Below, in pieces: positions 42,767-51,313 of a stretch of DNA of 64,000 bases (positions are counted from its first letter, which is position 1; every line of letters starts with the position of its first letter). Source of the stretch: Sivonenia sp049582005 (GTDB taxonomy: Bacteria; Cyanobacteriota; Cyanobacteriia; Gloeobacterales; PMM-0068); NCBI GenBank assembly GCA_049582005.1, contig JBAUTB010000222.1, positions 1 to 64,000 on the forward strand. Reading direction: 5' to 3'. The notes under the pieces were generated by a model that saw nothing but the letters and a program-made list of their open reading frames with translations, did not search any database and was not told the origin of the DNA. A program made the translations under genes and the position numbers.

Positions 42767-45085
42767 ATGACCATCACGCCGCAGGAGCGAGAGGATAAGG
42801 TCAAAGTAACGGTTGACAACAATCCGGTTCCTACTTCTACTGAGAAGTGGTTTAAGCCGGGTTGGTTTGAGCGTTCTTTGGCTCGTGGGCCCAAAACCAC
42901 CACCTGGATTTGGGATCTTCATGCTCTCGCCCATGACTTTGAAACACATACCAGCGACCGGGAAGACATCGCTCGCAAAATCTTTGCTGCCCACTTCGGC
43001 CACTTGGCCGTTGTTTTTGTTTGGGCTAGTGGGATGTTTTTCCATGGTGCGCAGTTTTCCAACTACATTGATTGGTTGGCTGACCCCATAAAGGTGAGGC
43101 CTTCCGCTCACGCTATCTGGCCAATCTTTGGTCAGGAGATCCTTCGAGATCCTGGCACCGTCACACAAAGCTATGAAGGAGGGATCCAAATCACCTCCGG
43201 ATTGTTCTATGTTTGGCGGGCTGCTGGCTATACCAATTCAGCTCAGCTTATGTCTTCTGCAGTGGCAGGCTTGGCAATGGCTGGTTTGATGGTGTTCGCT
43301 GGCTGGTTCCATTACCACGTCCGGGCTCCTAAGCTGGAGTGGTTCCAAAATGCGGAATCCATGCTCAACCATCATTTGGCTGGGCTTCTGGGCTTAGGCT
43401 CCCTAGCTTGGGCCGGGCACCAAATTCACGTGGCCTTGCCTGTGAACCAAATGCTCAATAAAGGAATGAAGCCTTCTGAAATTCCTTTGCCTCATGAATA
43501 CGCCTTCGATGCTGCCAAGATGGGTGAGTTCTTCCCTAGCTTCAAGCAGGGACTTACTCCTTTCTTTACTTTGAACTGGGGGGTATATAAAGACTTCCTT
43601 ACCTTTAAGGGAGGCTTAGACCCTCAAACAGGTTCTCTGTGGATGACGGATATTGCCCATCATCACTTGGCCATTGCCACCTTGTTCATCATTGCCGGAC
43701 ATATGTACCGCACGAACTGGGGCATTGGTCACTCCATTAAAGAAATGCTGGAAGCCCACAAGGGTCCTCTCACTGGCGAAGGCCACAAGGGACTCTACGA
43801 AGTGCTCACCAATTCCTGGCATGCTCAACTGGCTATTAACCTAGCCATGGTGGGTTCCCTCTCTATCATCGTGGCGCACCACATGTATGCCATGAATCCC
43901 TATCCATATATGGGGATTGATTACCTGACCCAAATCAACCTTTTCACCCATCACATGTGGATTGGTGGCTTTTTGATCGTTGGGGCAGGGGCTCATGCCG
44001 CAATCTTCATGGTGCGGGACTACGACCCTGTAATGAACCAGAACAACCTACTAGACCGAATGCTTCGCCATCGCGATGCCATTATTTCCCATTTGAACTG
44101 GGTATGTTTGTTCCTGGGCTTCCATAGCTTTGGTCTATATGTCCACAACGACACCATGCAAGCCTTAGGCCGTCCTCAAGATATGTTTGCGGATTGGGCA
44201 ATCAACCTGCAGCCTATCTTTGCTCAAGGAGTACAGGCCATTAATGCTGCAGCTTTTGGAGCAGGCTCTACGGCTCCTTGGCTCACCAGTGCAACCTCTC
44301 CTGTATGGGGCGGACAGACCTTGGCGGTGGCAGGTAAAGTCTCCATGTCTGCTATTCCTTTGGGAACAGCGGACTTTATGATCCACCACATTCATGCACT
44401 TACTATTCACGTCACGGTCTTGATCTTGTTGAAGGGTGTGCTTTTTGCTCGCTCTTCCCGCTTGATCCCTGACAAGGCTAACTTGGGATTCAGGTTCCCT
44501 TGCGATGGTCCTGGTCGTGGTGGTACGTGCCAATCTTCTGCTTGGGATCATGTGTTCCTGGGCTTGTTCTGGATGTATAACTGCATCTCCATTGTTATTT
44601 TCCACTTTTCGTGGAAGATGCAATCAGACGTCTACGGCACAGTAGATGCTTCTGGAAAGGTCACCCATGTTGTTGACCAAATCAATGTCATTACCAACAG
44701 CATCACGGGCGCTACCGCACCCTTCAATCAGTTTGCAGCTAGCTCTGTAGATATTAATGGTTGGTTGCGTGATTTCCTGTGGGCACAAGCAGCTCCCGTA
44801 ATTAACTCTTATGGAACTTCTGCTTCTGCTTATGGTTTGGCATTCTTAGGTGCTCACTTCATCTGGGCGTTTAGCTTGATGTTCCTGTTCAGTGGCCGTG
44901 GTTACTGGCAAGAACTGATAGAGTCCATCGTTTGGGCTCACAGCAAACTAAAACTTGCTCCTGCTATACAGCCTCGTGCGTTGAGCATTACCCAAGGTCG
45001 TGCAGTGGGTGTTGCCCACTACCTGCTTGGAGGAATCGTCACTACGTGGGCGTTCTTCTTGGCTCACTACCTGGCGATTCAGTAA
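42767..45085 (+). CDS. psaA: Photosystem I P700 chlorophyll a apoprotein A1
   Basis: PSI core subunit, eleven membrane helices, ligand of P700, A0, A1 and half of the FX cluster. The start at 42767 (772 aa) matches the conserved N terminus MTITPQERED and has GAGGAG nine bases upstream; a longer frame starts at 42704. FX ligands are in FPCDGPGRGGTC. It is about 20 residues longer than most PsaA proteins; the extra residues lie mainly in a loop encoded around 44671-44745, between VTHVV and DINGWLRDFL. psaB follows after 15 bp. Confidence 0.98.
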   Translation: MTITPQEREDKVKVTVDNNPVPTSTEKWFKPGWFERSLARGPKTTTWIWDLHALAHDFETHTSDREDIARKIFAAHFGHLAVVFVWASGMFFHGAQFSNYIDWLADPIKVRPSAHAIWPIFGQEILRDPGTVTQSYEGGIQITSGLFYVWRAAGYTNSAQLMSSAVAGLAMAGLMVFAGWFHYHVRAPKLEWFQNAESMLNHHLAGLLGLGSLAWAGHQIHVALPVNQMLNKGMKPSEIPLPHEYAFDAAKMGEFFPSFKQGLTPFFTLNWGVYKDFLTFKGGLDPQTGSLWMTDIAHHHLAIATLFIIAGHMYRTNWGIGHSIKEMLEAHKGPLTGEGHKGLYEVLTNSWHAQLAINLAMVGSLSIIVAHHMYAMNPYPYMGIDYLTQINLFTHHMWIGGFLIVGAGAHAAIFMVRDYDPVMNQNNLLDRMLRHRDAIISHLNWVCLFLGFHSFGLYVHNDTMQALGRPQDMFADWAINLQPIFAQGVQAINAAAFGAGSTAPWLTSATSPVWGGQTLAVAGKVSMSAIPLGTADFMIHHIHALTIHVTVLILLKGVLFARSSRLIPDKANLGFRFPCDGPGRGGTCQSSAWDHVFLGLFWMYNCISIVIFHFSWKMQSDVYGTVDASGKVTHVVDQINVITNSITGATAPFNQFAASSVDINGWLRDFLWAQAAPVINSYGTSASAYGLAFLGAHFIWAFSLMFLFSGRGYWQELIESIVWAHSKLKLAPAIQPRALSITQGRAVGVAHYLLGGIVTTWAFFLAHYLAIQ

Positions 45086-45100
45086 AGGAGATAGCAATCA

Positions 45101-47281
45101 ATGGCAACTCGTTTTCCGAAATTCAGCCAGGATCTCGCCAATGACCCGACTACTCGTCGGATCTGGTATGGGATAGCTACGGCCCATGATTTTGAAAGCC
45201 ACGATGGCATGACTGAAGAAGTGTTGTATCAAAAGATCTTCGCTTCTCACTTCGGTCACATTGCCATCATCTTTCTCTGGGCTTCGGGCAACCTATTCCA
45301 TGTGGCCTGGCAGGGTAACTTTGAACAGTGGATTTTAGACCCCACGAAGGTGAAGCCAATTGCTCACGCGATTTGGGACCCCCATTTCGGTCCTGGAGCA
45401 ATGAAAGCGTTCACGCCAGAAGGAGCAGCCGGTCCGGTGAACTTTATGTACTCCGGTCTCTATTACTTCTGGTACACCATCGGCATGCGCCATAACTCGG
45501 AGCTATTCGAGGGTGCGATTTTCTTGATTGTGCTTGCTACTCTGTTCCTCGCGGCAGGCTGGCTGCACCTACAACCTCGTTTCCGTCCTTCTTTGGCTTG
45601 GTTCAAGAACGCAGAATCTCGTTTGAACCACCACTTATCTGGATTGTTCGGGGTTTCTTCCCTGGCTTGGACAGGACACCTGGTCCACGTGGCTATCCCC
45701 CGTTTGAACGGAAGGGAAGTCAACTGGTCCAACTTCACTCAAGCTCAGTTTGCCCCCCACCCAGCAGGACTTTTGCCCTTCTTTACAGGGAACTGGTCCG
45801 TGTATTCACAGCCTGCTGCTGATGGTACTGGTTGGCCGATGCTGACCTTCTACGGAGGATTGAATCCGGCTACCAACTCATTGTGGCTATCGGATATTGC
45901 CCACCACCATTTGGCCATTGCTGTGATTTTCATCATTGCGGGCCATATGTATAAGACCAACTGGGGAATTGGACACAGCATCCGAGAAATCTTAGATGCC
46001 CATAGTCCACCTAGTGGTCGCTTGGGAGCAGGCCACCGCAATCTCTATGACACCGTGAACAACTCTCTGCATTTCCAGTTGGGTTTGGCCTTGGCGTCTT
46101 TAGGAACGGTGACTTCTCTGGTAGCACAGCAGATGTATGCGCTGCCGCCGTACTTCTATATGCATGAAGACCACACCACCATGGCAGCGCTCTATACCCA
46201 TCACCAGTACATTGCTGGATTCCTGATGGTAGGGGCCTTCGCACACGGTGCCATCTTCTTCGTACGGGATTACGACCCTGAGGCGAACAAGGACAACGTT
46301 TTGGCTCGGGTTCTGGAGCACAAAGAAGCGATTATCTCTCACCTGTCTTGGGTCTCTCTGTTCCTCGGGTTCCATACCCTTGGTTTGTATGTACACAACG
46401 ATGTCATGCAAGCCTTCGGTCGCCCTGAAGACCAAATCCTGATTGAGCCTGTGTTCGCACAGTTCGTTCAGGCCCAGTCCGGGAAGATTATTGCTGGTAT
46501 TCCTGCTATCTTTGGTGGCCTTGCTGCCACGGCTCCAGGTGCCTTTGTGAATGGTTGGACTCAGACCGTGAATTCGGTAGGGGATGCCAATCCCTTCCTG
46601 AACATCGGTCCTGGGGACTTCTTGGTCCACCATGCGATTGCTCTAGGGATTCACACCACCGTTCTGATTGGTGTCAAAGGGGCGTTGGATGCTCGTGGTT
46701 CTAAGTTGATGCCCGACAAGAAAGACTTCGGCTTTGCCTTCCCTTGCGATGGTCCTGGCCGGGGTGGTACTTGCGATATCTCTGCTTGGGATAGCTTCTA
46801 CCTGGCTATGTTCTGGATGCTCAACACCATTGGTTGGGTTACCTTCTACTGGCATTGGAAACATCTGTCGATCTGGACAGGTACGGAGTCGGTCTTCAAC
46901 GAAAAGTCTGTGACGATTATGGGTTGGCTCAACAACTATCTATGGGCCTATTCAAATACTCTGATCAACGGCTATACCCCTGGAACAGGGACCAATAACC
47001 TGTCTGTCTGGTCTTGGATGTTCCTGTTTGGTCACCTGGTGTGGGCAACAGGCTTCATGTTCCTCATTGCCTGGCGTGGTTACTGGCAGGAGCTGATTGA
47101 GACCCTGGTATGGGCTCATGAACGCACCCCTCTGGCTAAGTTGGTCCGTTGGAAAGACAAGCCTGTGGCTATGTCCATTGTCCAAGGTCGTTTGATTGGT
47201 CTGGCTCACTTCACGGTGGGGTATGTCCTTACGTATGCGGCCTTTGTCATTGCCTCAACAGCAGGTTTATCAAGCGGTTAG
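45101..47281 (+). CDS. psaB: Photosystem I P700 chlorophyll a apoprotein A2
   Basis: Partner of PsaA in the PSI heterodimer. 726 aa from ATG 45101, with AAGGAG in the spacer. The FX site is again FPCDGPGRGGTC, and RNLYDTVNNSLHFQLGLALASLG is conserved in PsaB. The length is slightly below the usual ~735-740, and there is no long C-terminal extension. A strong terminator follows the gene. Confidence 0.98.
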   Translation: MATRFPKFSQDLANDPTTRRIWYGIATAHDFESHDGMTEEVLYQKIFASHFGHIAIIFLWASGNLFHVAWQGNFEQWILDPTKVKPIAHAIWDPHFGPGAMKAFTPEGAAGPVNFMYSGLYYFWYTIGMRHNSELFEGAIFLIVLATLFLAAGWLHLQPRFRPSLAWFKNAESRLNHHLSGLFGVSSLAWTGHLVHVAIPRLNGREVNWSNFTQAQFAPHPAGLLPFFTGNWSVYSQPAADGTGWPMLTFYGGLNPATNSLWLSDIAHHHLAIAVIFIIAGHMYKTNWGIGHSIREILDAHSPPSGRLGAGHRNLYDTVNNSLHFQLGLALASLGTVTSLVAQQMYALPPYFYMHEDHTTMAALYTHHQYIAGFLMVGAFAHGAIFFVRDYDPEANKDNVLARVLEHKEAIISHLSWVSLFLGFHTLGLYVHNDVMQAFGRPEDQILIEPVFAQFVQAQSGKIIAGIPAIFGGLAATAPGAFVNGWTQTVNSVGDANPFLNIGPGDFLVHHAIALGIHTTVLIGVKGALDARGSKLMPDKKDFGFAFPCDGPGRGGTCDISAWDSFYLAMFWMLNTIGWVTFYWHWKHLSIWTGTESVFNEKSVTIMGWLNNYLWAYSNTLINGYTPGTGTNNLSVWSWMFLFGHLVWATGFMFLIAWRGYWQELIETLVWAHERTPLAKLVRWKDKPVAMSIVQGRLIGLAHFTVGYVLTYAAFVIASTAGLSSG

Positions 47282-47313
47282 CATAAGTTCAATAACGAGC
47301 TAGAAGCTATAGT

Positions 47314-47340
47314 AAAGCCCCCTAGTTAGGGGGCTTTTTT
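47314..47340 (+). terminator. Rho-independent terminator of psaAB
   Basis: AAAGCCCCCTA pairs with TAGGGGGCTTT around a two- to four-base loop, followed by TTTTTT. The stem is perfect and the element lies about 30 bp after psaB. Confidence 0.85.
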
Positions 47341-47363
47341 GCGCCTACAAGTTAAGTTGAGTG

Positions 47364-47732
47364 CTAAGCGGCGACACCTTCGACTGGGTATTGAGCAGCT
47401 TTCCATGCTTCGAAGCCACCCTGTAGTACGGAAACATATTGGAAGCCAGCCGCACGGAGCTTAGCTGCAACAGCATTGGTTTCTTCATCCGTCTCGCCAT
47501 AGACGTATAAGTCACGAATAGGCTCAAGGTTGGCGAGCGCATAATTTACCAAATTAGATTCAGGAATAAAAACGGCACCCTGAATCCGACCCTGATCAAA
47601 CGCAATCGAAGTACGAACATCAACAATGGTAAGTGCAGGCTCACCCCAGTCTAAGCGGGCCTTCAGGTCAGAAACGTGAGACTGGTCTTGTAAGGTAGGA
47701 GGTAAAGGAAACAATCCTAGAAACTTTTTCAT
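47364..47732 (-). CDS. Rhodanese-like protein lacking the catalytic cysteine
   Basis: 122 aa from ATG 47732; the frame extends 19 codons upstream. The rhodanese fold is clear: LTIVDVRTSIAFDQGRIQGAVFIP, then strand LYVYGETDEETN, helix VAAKLRAAGF and a VLQGGFEAWKAAQYPVEG ending. In active sulfurtransferases the loop after 'VVY' starts with cysteine; here it reads GETDEE, so the cysteine is replaced by glycine and persulfide chemistry is unlikely. It is convergent with psaAB. Confidence 0.85.
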   Translation of the reverse strand: MKKFLGLFPLPPTLQDQSHVSDLKARLDWGEPALTIVDVRTSIAFDQGRIQGAVFIPESNLVNYALANLEPIRDLYVYGETDEETNAVAAKLRAAGFQYVSVLQGGFEAWKAAQYPVEGVAA

Positions 47733-47895
47733 GGGAGTTCTCACGAGTGAGGGACACTCATACTGTAACAAGATTTTAAAGAATTGCAAATTTTTGTAAA
47801 TGAATACTTTACATAGATTCTGATTTATGCATCTAATTTCTCTAATAACTAGTAAATAATCACAAAATAGAGTGCAGGAAGGCTTTGTCTCAGGA

Positions 47896-48570
47896 TTAAG
47901 GCTTTATGCCCACACTCAGCCCATCAGGAGTAGGCAAGCATACGGCCAAACAATGCTCAGCCAGGAATTCATGAAACTGAGTCATCCCTTCTATGGCTTC
48001 TTGATTCCAATTTTCGTCTGGGGCCCGGCCCTTTAGATAGCCGAATAGATAAGTGTTGTCTCCGAGAATCAAACCACCTGGGCGCAGATGTTCAAAGGCC
48101 CAGCGGGCGTAATGAATATAGTTTTTTTTGTCTGCGTCAATAAACACGGCATCAAAGGGTGCTTCTGGTGACAGTTTTTCTAGAGAGTCCAGAGCAGGAC
48201 CTTCTAGCACAGTGACTTGTTGATCCAGTCCAGCCCGCTCAAAAACAGCTTGGGCGACTTTGGCGTGTTTTGGATTGTACTCACAGGTCCATAGATGACC
48301 CGTTTTCCCTAAAGCCTTAAGCATCCACAGAGCAGAATAACCAGAGAGCGTACCAAATTCCACTACTTTTTGCGCTCCAATCATAGACAGTAGGACCTGT
48401 AAAATTTTTCCTTCTGTAGGCGCAATTTGGATGTGCGGCATCCCCATTACATCGAGCTGATGAACTGCATCTTCTAAGGCTGCATCATGAGGACTGAATA
48501 GCTCCTCGAGATAGGTTCTTATAGCGGGAGTATCGTAGCCTAGACCTGCTCTTGAGTTGTCATCCGCCAT
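47896..48570 (-). CDS. SAM-dependent O-methyltransferase (CCoAOMT family)
   Basis: 224 aa, a cation-dependent small-molecule O-methyltransferase fold. The SAM site has VVEFGTLSGYSALWML and the second acidic turn WTCEYNPKHAKVA. Metal ligands are suggested by AVFIDADKKNY and the LILGDNTY strand. Substrates in this family are catechols or related phenolics; this one is unknown. Single gene, divergent from the L,D-transpeptidase. Confidence 0.88.
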   Translation of the reverse strand: MADDNSRAGLGYDTPAIRTYLEELFSPHDAALEDAVHQLDVMGMPHIQIAPTEGKILQVLLSMIGAQKVVEFGTLSGYSALWMLKALGKTGHLWTCEYNPKHAKVAQAVFERAGLDQQVTVLEGPALDSLEKLSPEAPFDAVFIDADKKNYIHYARWAFEHLRPGGLILGDNTYLFGYLKGRAPDENWNQEAIEGMTQFHEFLAEHCLAVCLPTPDGLSVGIKP

Positions 48571-48633
48571 TGTTAATCTGTCTGAAGTGCTTCTCTATAT
48601 GCTACAAACTAGAGCGACCTCGCGCGACTAACC

Positions 48634-49422
48634 ATGACAAAAATAATGGGTTATTTATTAAAGACTCTTCTAGGGGGAACGGTGGCTATCTTGCTAACCC
48701 CTGACGGAAGCTCTGCTTCCCCCATTCCGACCCAAAGCCGTCAGGCCTTAGTGGTTAAGGCTGAAACTTGGGATAGCACTCAGGCAACGTTGCAGCGTTA
48801 TACCAAGATGACTGGGCTAGGTAGGCTGAAGGGGAAAAGCTTTTGGAAGCCTGTAGGCGAGCCTGTAGTCGTTGTTTTGGGTAAAGGTGGCCTGGGTTGG
48901 GGGGTAGGACTTCACAATGCCTCTAGCCCTTCGCTGGGCACTCCTGAGAGCACAGAGCCGATTAAGCAGGAAGGTGATGGCAAATCGCCCGCGGGAATAT
49001 TCAAGCTAGGGTCAGCCTATGGCTATGCTGTGAGTCCTTTATCCCCTATGAAATGGCCGTATCAAACTAGTACCCAAGACTTACGCTGTGTGGATGATGC
49101 AAAATCTAGTTTCTACAACCAGATTTTGCCTGACAAACCCAACATGTGGGACTCTGCAGAAGTTATGCGCCGTTCCGATGTCCTCTATACCTGGGTGTTG
49201 GATGTAGAGCACAACAAGCAGCCAGCAACTCCAGGAAAAGGTAGCTGTATTTTTCTGCATGTCTGGCGAGGGGAAACCAGTCCTACCGTAGGATGCACCG
49301 CGATGGCTCAGAAAAATTTAGAGAAAGTTCTGTTATGGCTCGATCCTAAAGCACAGCCAGTACTCATCCAACTTCCGGAAAAGACCTACCAAACACTCCA
49401 AACCTCCTGGGAATTGCCATAA
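48634..49422 (+). CDS. L,D-transpeptidase-like (YkuD-related) exported protein
   Basis: 262 aa with a signal peptide (TLLGGTVAILLT ... SASP). The C-terminal region has the catalytic pattern of YkuD-type enzymes: an IFLHVWRGETSPTVGCTAM segment, in which the histidine precedes a Gly-Cys, as in HGxx..SxGC. The middle holds KSPAGIFKLGSAYGY, typical of YafK/YkuD-like proteins. Such enzymes form 3-3 peptidoglycan cross-links or attach proteins to it. Which reaction applies is unknown. Confidence 0.75.
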   Translation: MTKIMGYLLKTLLGGTVAILLTPDGSSASPIPTQSRQALVVKAETWDSTQATLQRYTKMTGLGRLKGKSFWKPVGEPVVVVLGKGGLGWGVGLHNASSPSLGTPESTEPIKQEGDGKSPAGIFKLGSAYGYAVSPLSPMKWPYQTSTQDLRCVDDAKSSFYNQILPDKPNMWDSAEVMRRSDVLYTWVLDVEHNKQPATPGKGSCIFLHVWRGETSPTVGCTAMAQKNLEKVLLWLDPKAQPVLIQLPEKTYQTLQTSWELP

Positions 49423-49583
49423 AAAATATTCATGCATCAAATCCTTATTCCTTATGGGTTTGAAGACTGGCCCGGTAAGTGCATGGAGTCCTTTGTTTGC
49501 AAAAACTCTACAATTCTGTATTGAGAAATACATATTAATGCCAGCGGAACGTATACATAAATTAAAAAGTTCGGGGTGAACTA
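49423..49583. other. ntcA upstream region
   Basis: 161 bp, A/T-rich. I looked for GTA-N8-TAC NtcA sites and found no exact match. Confidence 0.4.
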
Positions 49584-50255
49584 TTGGTCCTAACAACTGA
49601 TCATCGATTAGGTGTCTTATTTCAAAAGCTTGAAAGCGGACAAGTTCCACCCGTTGTGGAACATTTCGACCGGGGAAAGACTATCTTCTTTCCTGGGGAT
49701 CCTGCAGAGCGAGTCTATTTTTTAGTCAAGGGAGCGGTGAAGCTTTCTAGAGTGTTTGATAATGGTGAAGAAATTACAGTTTCTTTGCTTAGAGAGAACA
49801 GTGTCTTTGGGGTTCTCTCAATCATCACAGGACATCGTTCTGATCGTTTTTATCATGCCGTAGCAATTACTCCGGTTGAATTATTGGCTGCCAATATTGA
49901 CCAAGTGGAGAAGGCGCTTCGTAATGATGCAGAGCTTTCTTCCATTCTGCTCAAGGGATTGGCTTCACGTATTCTGCAAACAGAGATGATGATTGAGACC
50001 TTGGCTCACCGAGATATGGGTTCTCGCTTAGAGAGTTTCATCTTGATCCTTTGTCGAGATTTTGGGGTTCCTGGGCGAGACGGGATCACCATTGACCTCA
50101 GGCTTTCTCACCAGGCTATAGCGGAAGCCATTGGCTCTACACGAGTCACGATTACCCGATTGCTCGGCGAGTTGAAGAAGAAAAATTTGATCTCCATCCA
50201 CAAGAAAAAGATCACGGTTCGCGATCCTGTTCAACTTGGTCAGCGATTTACCTAG
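49584..50255 (+). CDS. ntcA: Global nitrogen regulator NtcA (CRP/FNR family)
   Basis: 2-oxoglutarate-responsive activator of nitrogen assimilation genes, acting as a dimer. 223 aa. The beta-roll domain has FFPGDPAERVYFLVKGAVKLSRVF; the dimerisation helix contains ILQTEMMIETLAHRDMGSRLESF; the helix-turn-helix LSHQAIAEAIGSTRVTITRLLGEL is nearly identical to the NtcA recognition motif, with SIHKKKITV following. It starts with TTG at 49584: an upstream stop in frame leaves no earlier ATG or GTG, and GGGGTGA, which complements the 16S tail well, is properly placed before it. tRNA-Leu follows 50 bp downstream. Confidence 0.96.
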   Translation: MVLTTDHRLGVLFQKLESGQVPPVVEHFDRGKTIFFPGDPAERVYFLVKGAVKLSRVFDNGEEITVSLLRENSVFGVLSIITGHRSDRFYHAVAITPVELLAANIDQVEKALRNDAELSSILLKGLASRILQTEMMIETLAHRDMGSRLESFILILCRDFGVPGRDGITIDLRLSHQAIAEAIGSTRVTITRLLGELKKKNLISIHKKKITVRDPVQLGQRFT

Positions 50256-50287
50256 TCTGCCTATGCAAGAAGGGGGAACCCCTAGGG

Positions 50288-50293
50288 TATAAT
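50288..50293 (+). promoter_or_regulatory. -10 box of tRNA-Leu
   Basis: A perfect TATAAT lies 12 bases before the mature tRNA 5' end. No convincing -35 was found. Confidence 0.5.
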
Positions 50294-50305
50294 CGATAGG
50301 CTCTT

Positions 50306-50388
50306 GGGCGAGTGGCGAAATGGTAGACGCACCACACTCAAAATGTGGCGGTAGAGATACCATGTCAGTTCGAGTCTGACCTCGCCCA
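50306..50388 (+). tRNA. tRNA-Leu (anticodon CAA)
   Basis: Complete cloverleaf of 83 nt. The acceptor stem GGGCGAG pairs with CTCGCCC, with A as discriminator base. The anticodon stem CCACA/TGTGG encloses CTCAAAA with anticodon CAA. A long variable arm typical of class II tRNAs follows, then a T arm GTCAG-TTCGAGT-CTGAC. The CCA end is not encoded. Confidence 0.97.
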
Positions 50389-50421
50389 GGTTTTTAAAAT
50401 TTTCTGCTCTGCTGACCCTTG

Positions 50422-50439
50422 GCTCTTTTCTGAAAGAGC
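50422..50439. terminator. Hairpin between tRNA-Leu and murI
   Basis: GCTCTTT at 50422-50428 pairs perfectly with AAAGAGC at 50433-50439 over a four-base loop. It sits between convergent genes; a T-run appears about 12 bases further on the plus strand. Confidence 0.5.
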
Positions 50440-50463
50440 ATCAGTTATGGATTTTTCCCCTTA

Positions 50464-51297
50464 CTAGCTAGTAGAGGAGGATTCTTCTAAAGGAGAGGCG
50501 ACTGCTGGAGCGTCGATTTGGACAGTTTCTATGGAAGCAGAAGTGCTTGACCAGCGTTTAGCCAAACGAGAAAAAGAAGCGGGATTGCCAGATACATAGA
50601 AGTTGGTTTTTCCAGGTTTAGTGCTGTTACTCAATAGGCCTAGGAGTTGAAGTTCTCGATTCACCGCTAAAGCTGTTTCCACGGAAGGATCTACTAAGGT
50701 GATGTAGTCTGGCAAAAAACTTCTGAATAGGGGTTCGAGGTGGGGGTAATGCGTACAGCCATAGACCAAGGTATCAATTCTTTCGTTGAGTAGAGGCTGC
50801 AAATAGTTGATTGCTATTTTTCTGGCTTGACGGTTGTTAACCTGCCCTGACTCTACCAAGGGAACGAATTCCGGACAGGCTACTTCGAAAACTTGTACAG
50901 TAGGGTCCAATTCTTTCATAGCACTGGTATAGGCTTGGCTCCGCACAGTGGCCTGAGTAGCGATAACTCCGATCCTACGTCCTCGCTGGACCGCTGCCTT
51001 GGCACCGGGGAGGATTAATCCCACAATGGGGGTTTGAAATTCTTGGCGCACTACTTCCAAGGCCAGAGCACAGCTTGTATTACAGGCAGCGACTACCAAT
51101 TTGACCCCCTGGTGCTCCATCCAGGTCATGGTGTCCCGCATAAATTGCTGTATTTCTTCAGAGGAGCGGTTCCCGTAAGGAACTCGAGCGGTATCGCCAA
51201 AGTAGGTTTTATTCTCTTTGGGGAGCAACTTTTGGAGCTGGTTTAAAAAGGTTAAACCCCCAACACCACTATCAAAAATACCAATAGGTTTAGACAC
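50464..51297 (-). CDS. murI: Glutamate racemase
   Basis: Supplies D-glutamate for peptidoglycan. Start GTG 51297 (277 aa) is preferred: AAAGGA lies nine bases upstream and it begins SKPIGIFDSGVGG, the standard N terminus. An ATG 12 codons upstream (51333) would overlap amiC. Catalytic cysteines are in VVAACNTSCA and LVYGCTHYP; PVVG-type strands and the ARVPYG motif are present. Last gene of a seven-gene minus-strand run. Confidence 0.95.
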   Translation of the reverse strand: MSKPIGIFDSGVGGLTFLNQLQKLLPKENKTYFGDTARVPYGNRSSEEIQQFMRDTMTWMEHQGVKLVVAACNTSCALALEVVRQEFQTPIVGLILPGAKAAVQRGRRIGVIATQATVRSQAYTSAMKELDPTVQVFEVACPEFVPLVESGQVNNRQARKIAINYLQPLLNERIDTLVYGCTHYPHLEPLFRSFLPDYITLVDPSVETALAVNRELQLLGLLSNSTKPGKTNFYVSGNPASFSRLAKRWSSTSASIETVQIDAPAVASPLEESSSTS

Positions 51298-51313
51298 AGG
51301 CTCAAGTCCTTTC

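Noticed and set aside
44165..44623. 152-codon minus-strand frame inside psaA
   Set aside because: Shadow frame of psaA; Arg/Ser-rich with no homology signs.
46100..46633. 177-codon minus-strand frame inside psaB
   Set aside because: Shadow of highly conserved psaB; composition rich in Arg/His/Ser with no known domain.
50306..50388. tRNA-Leu as an integration site
   Set aside because: No integrase, no direct repeat of the tRNA 3' end and no foreign cargo nearby.
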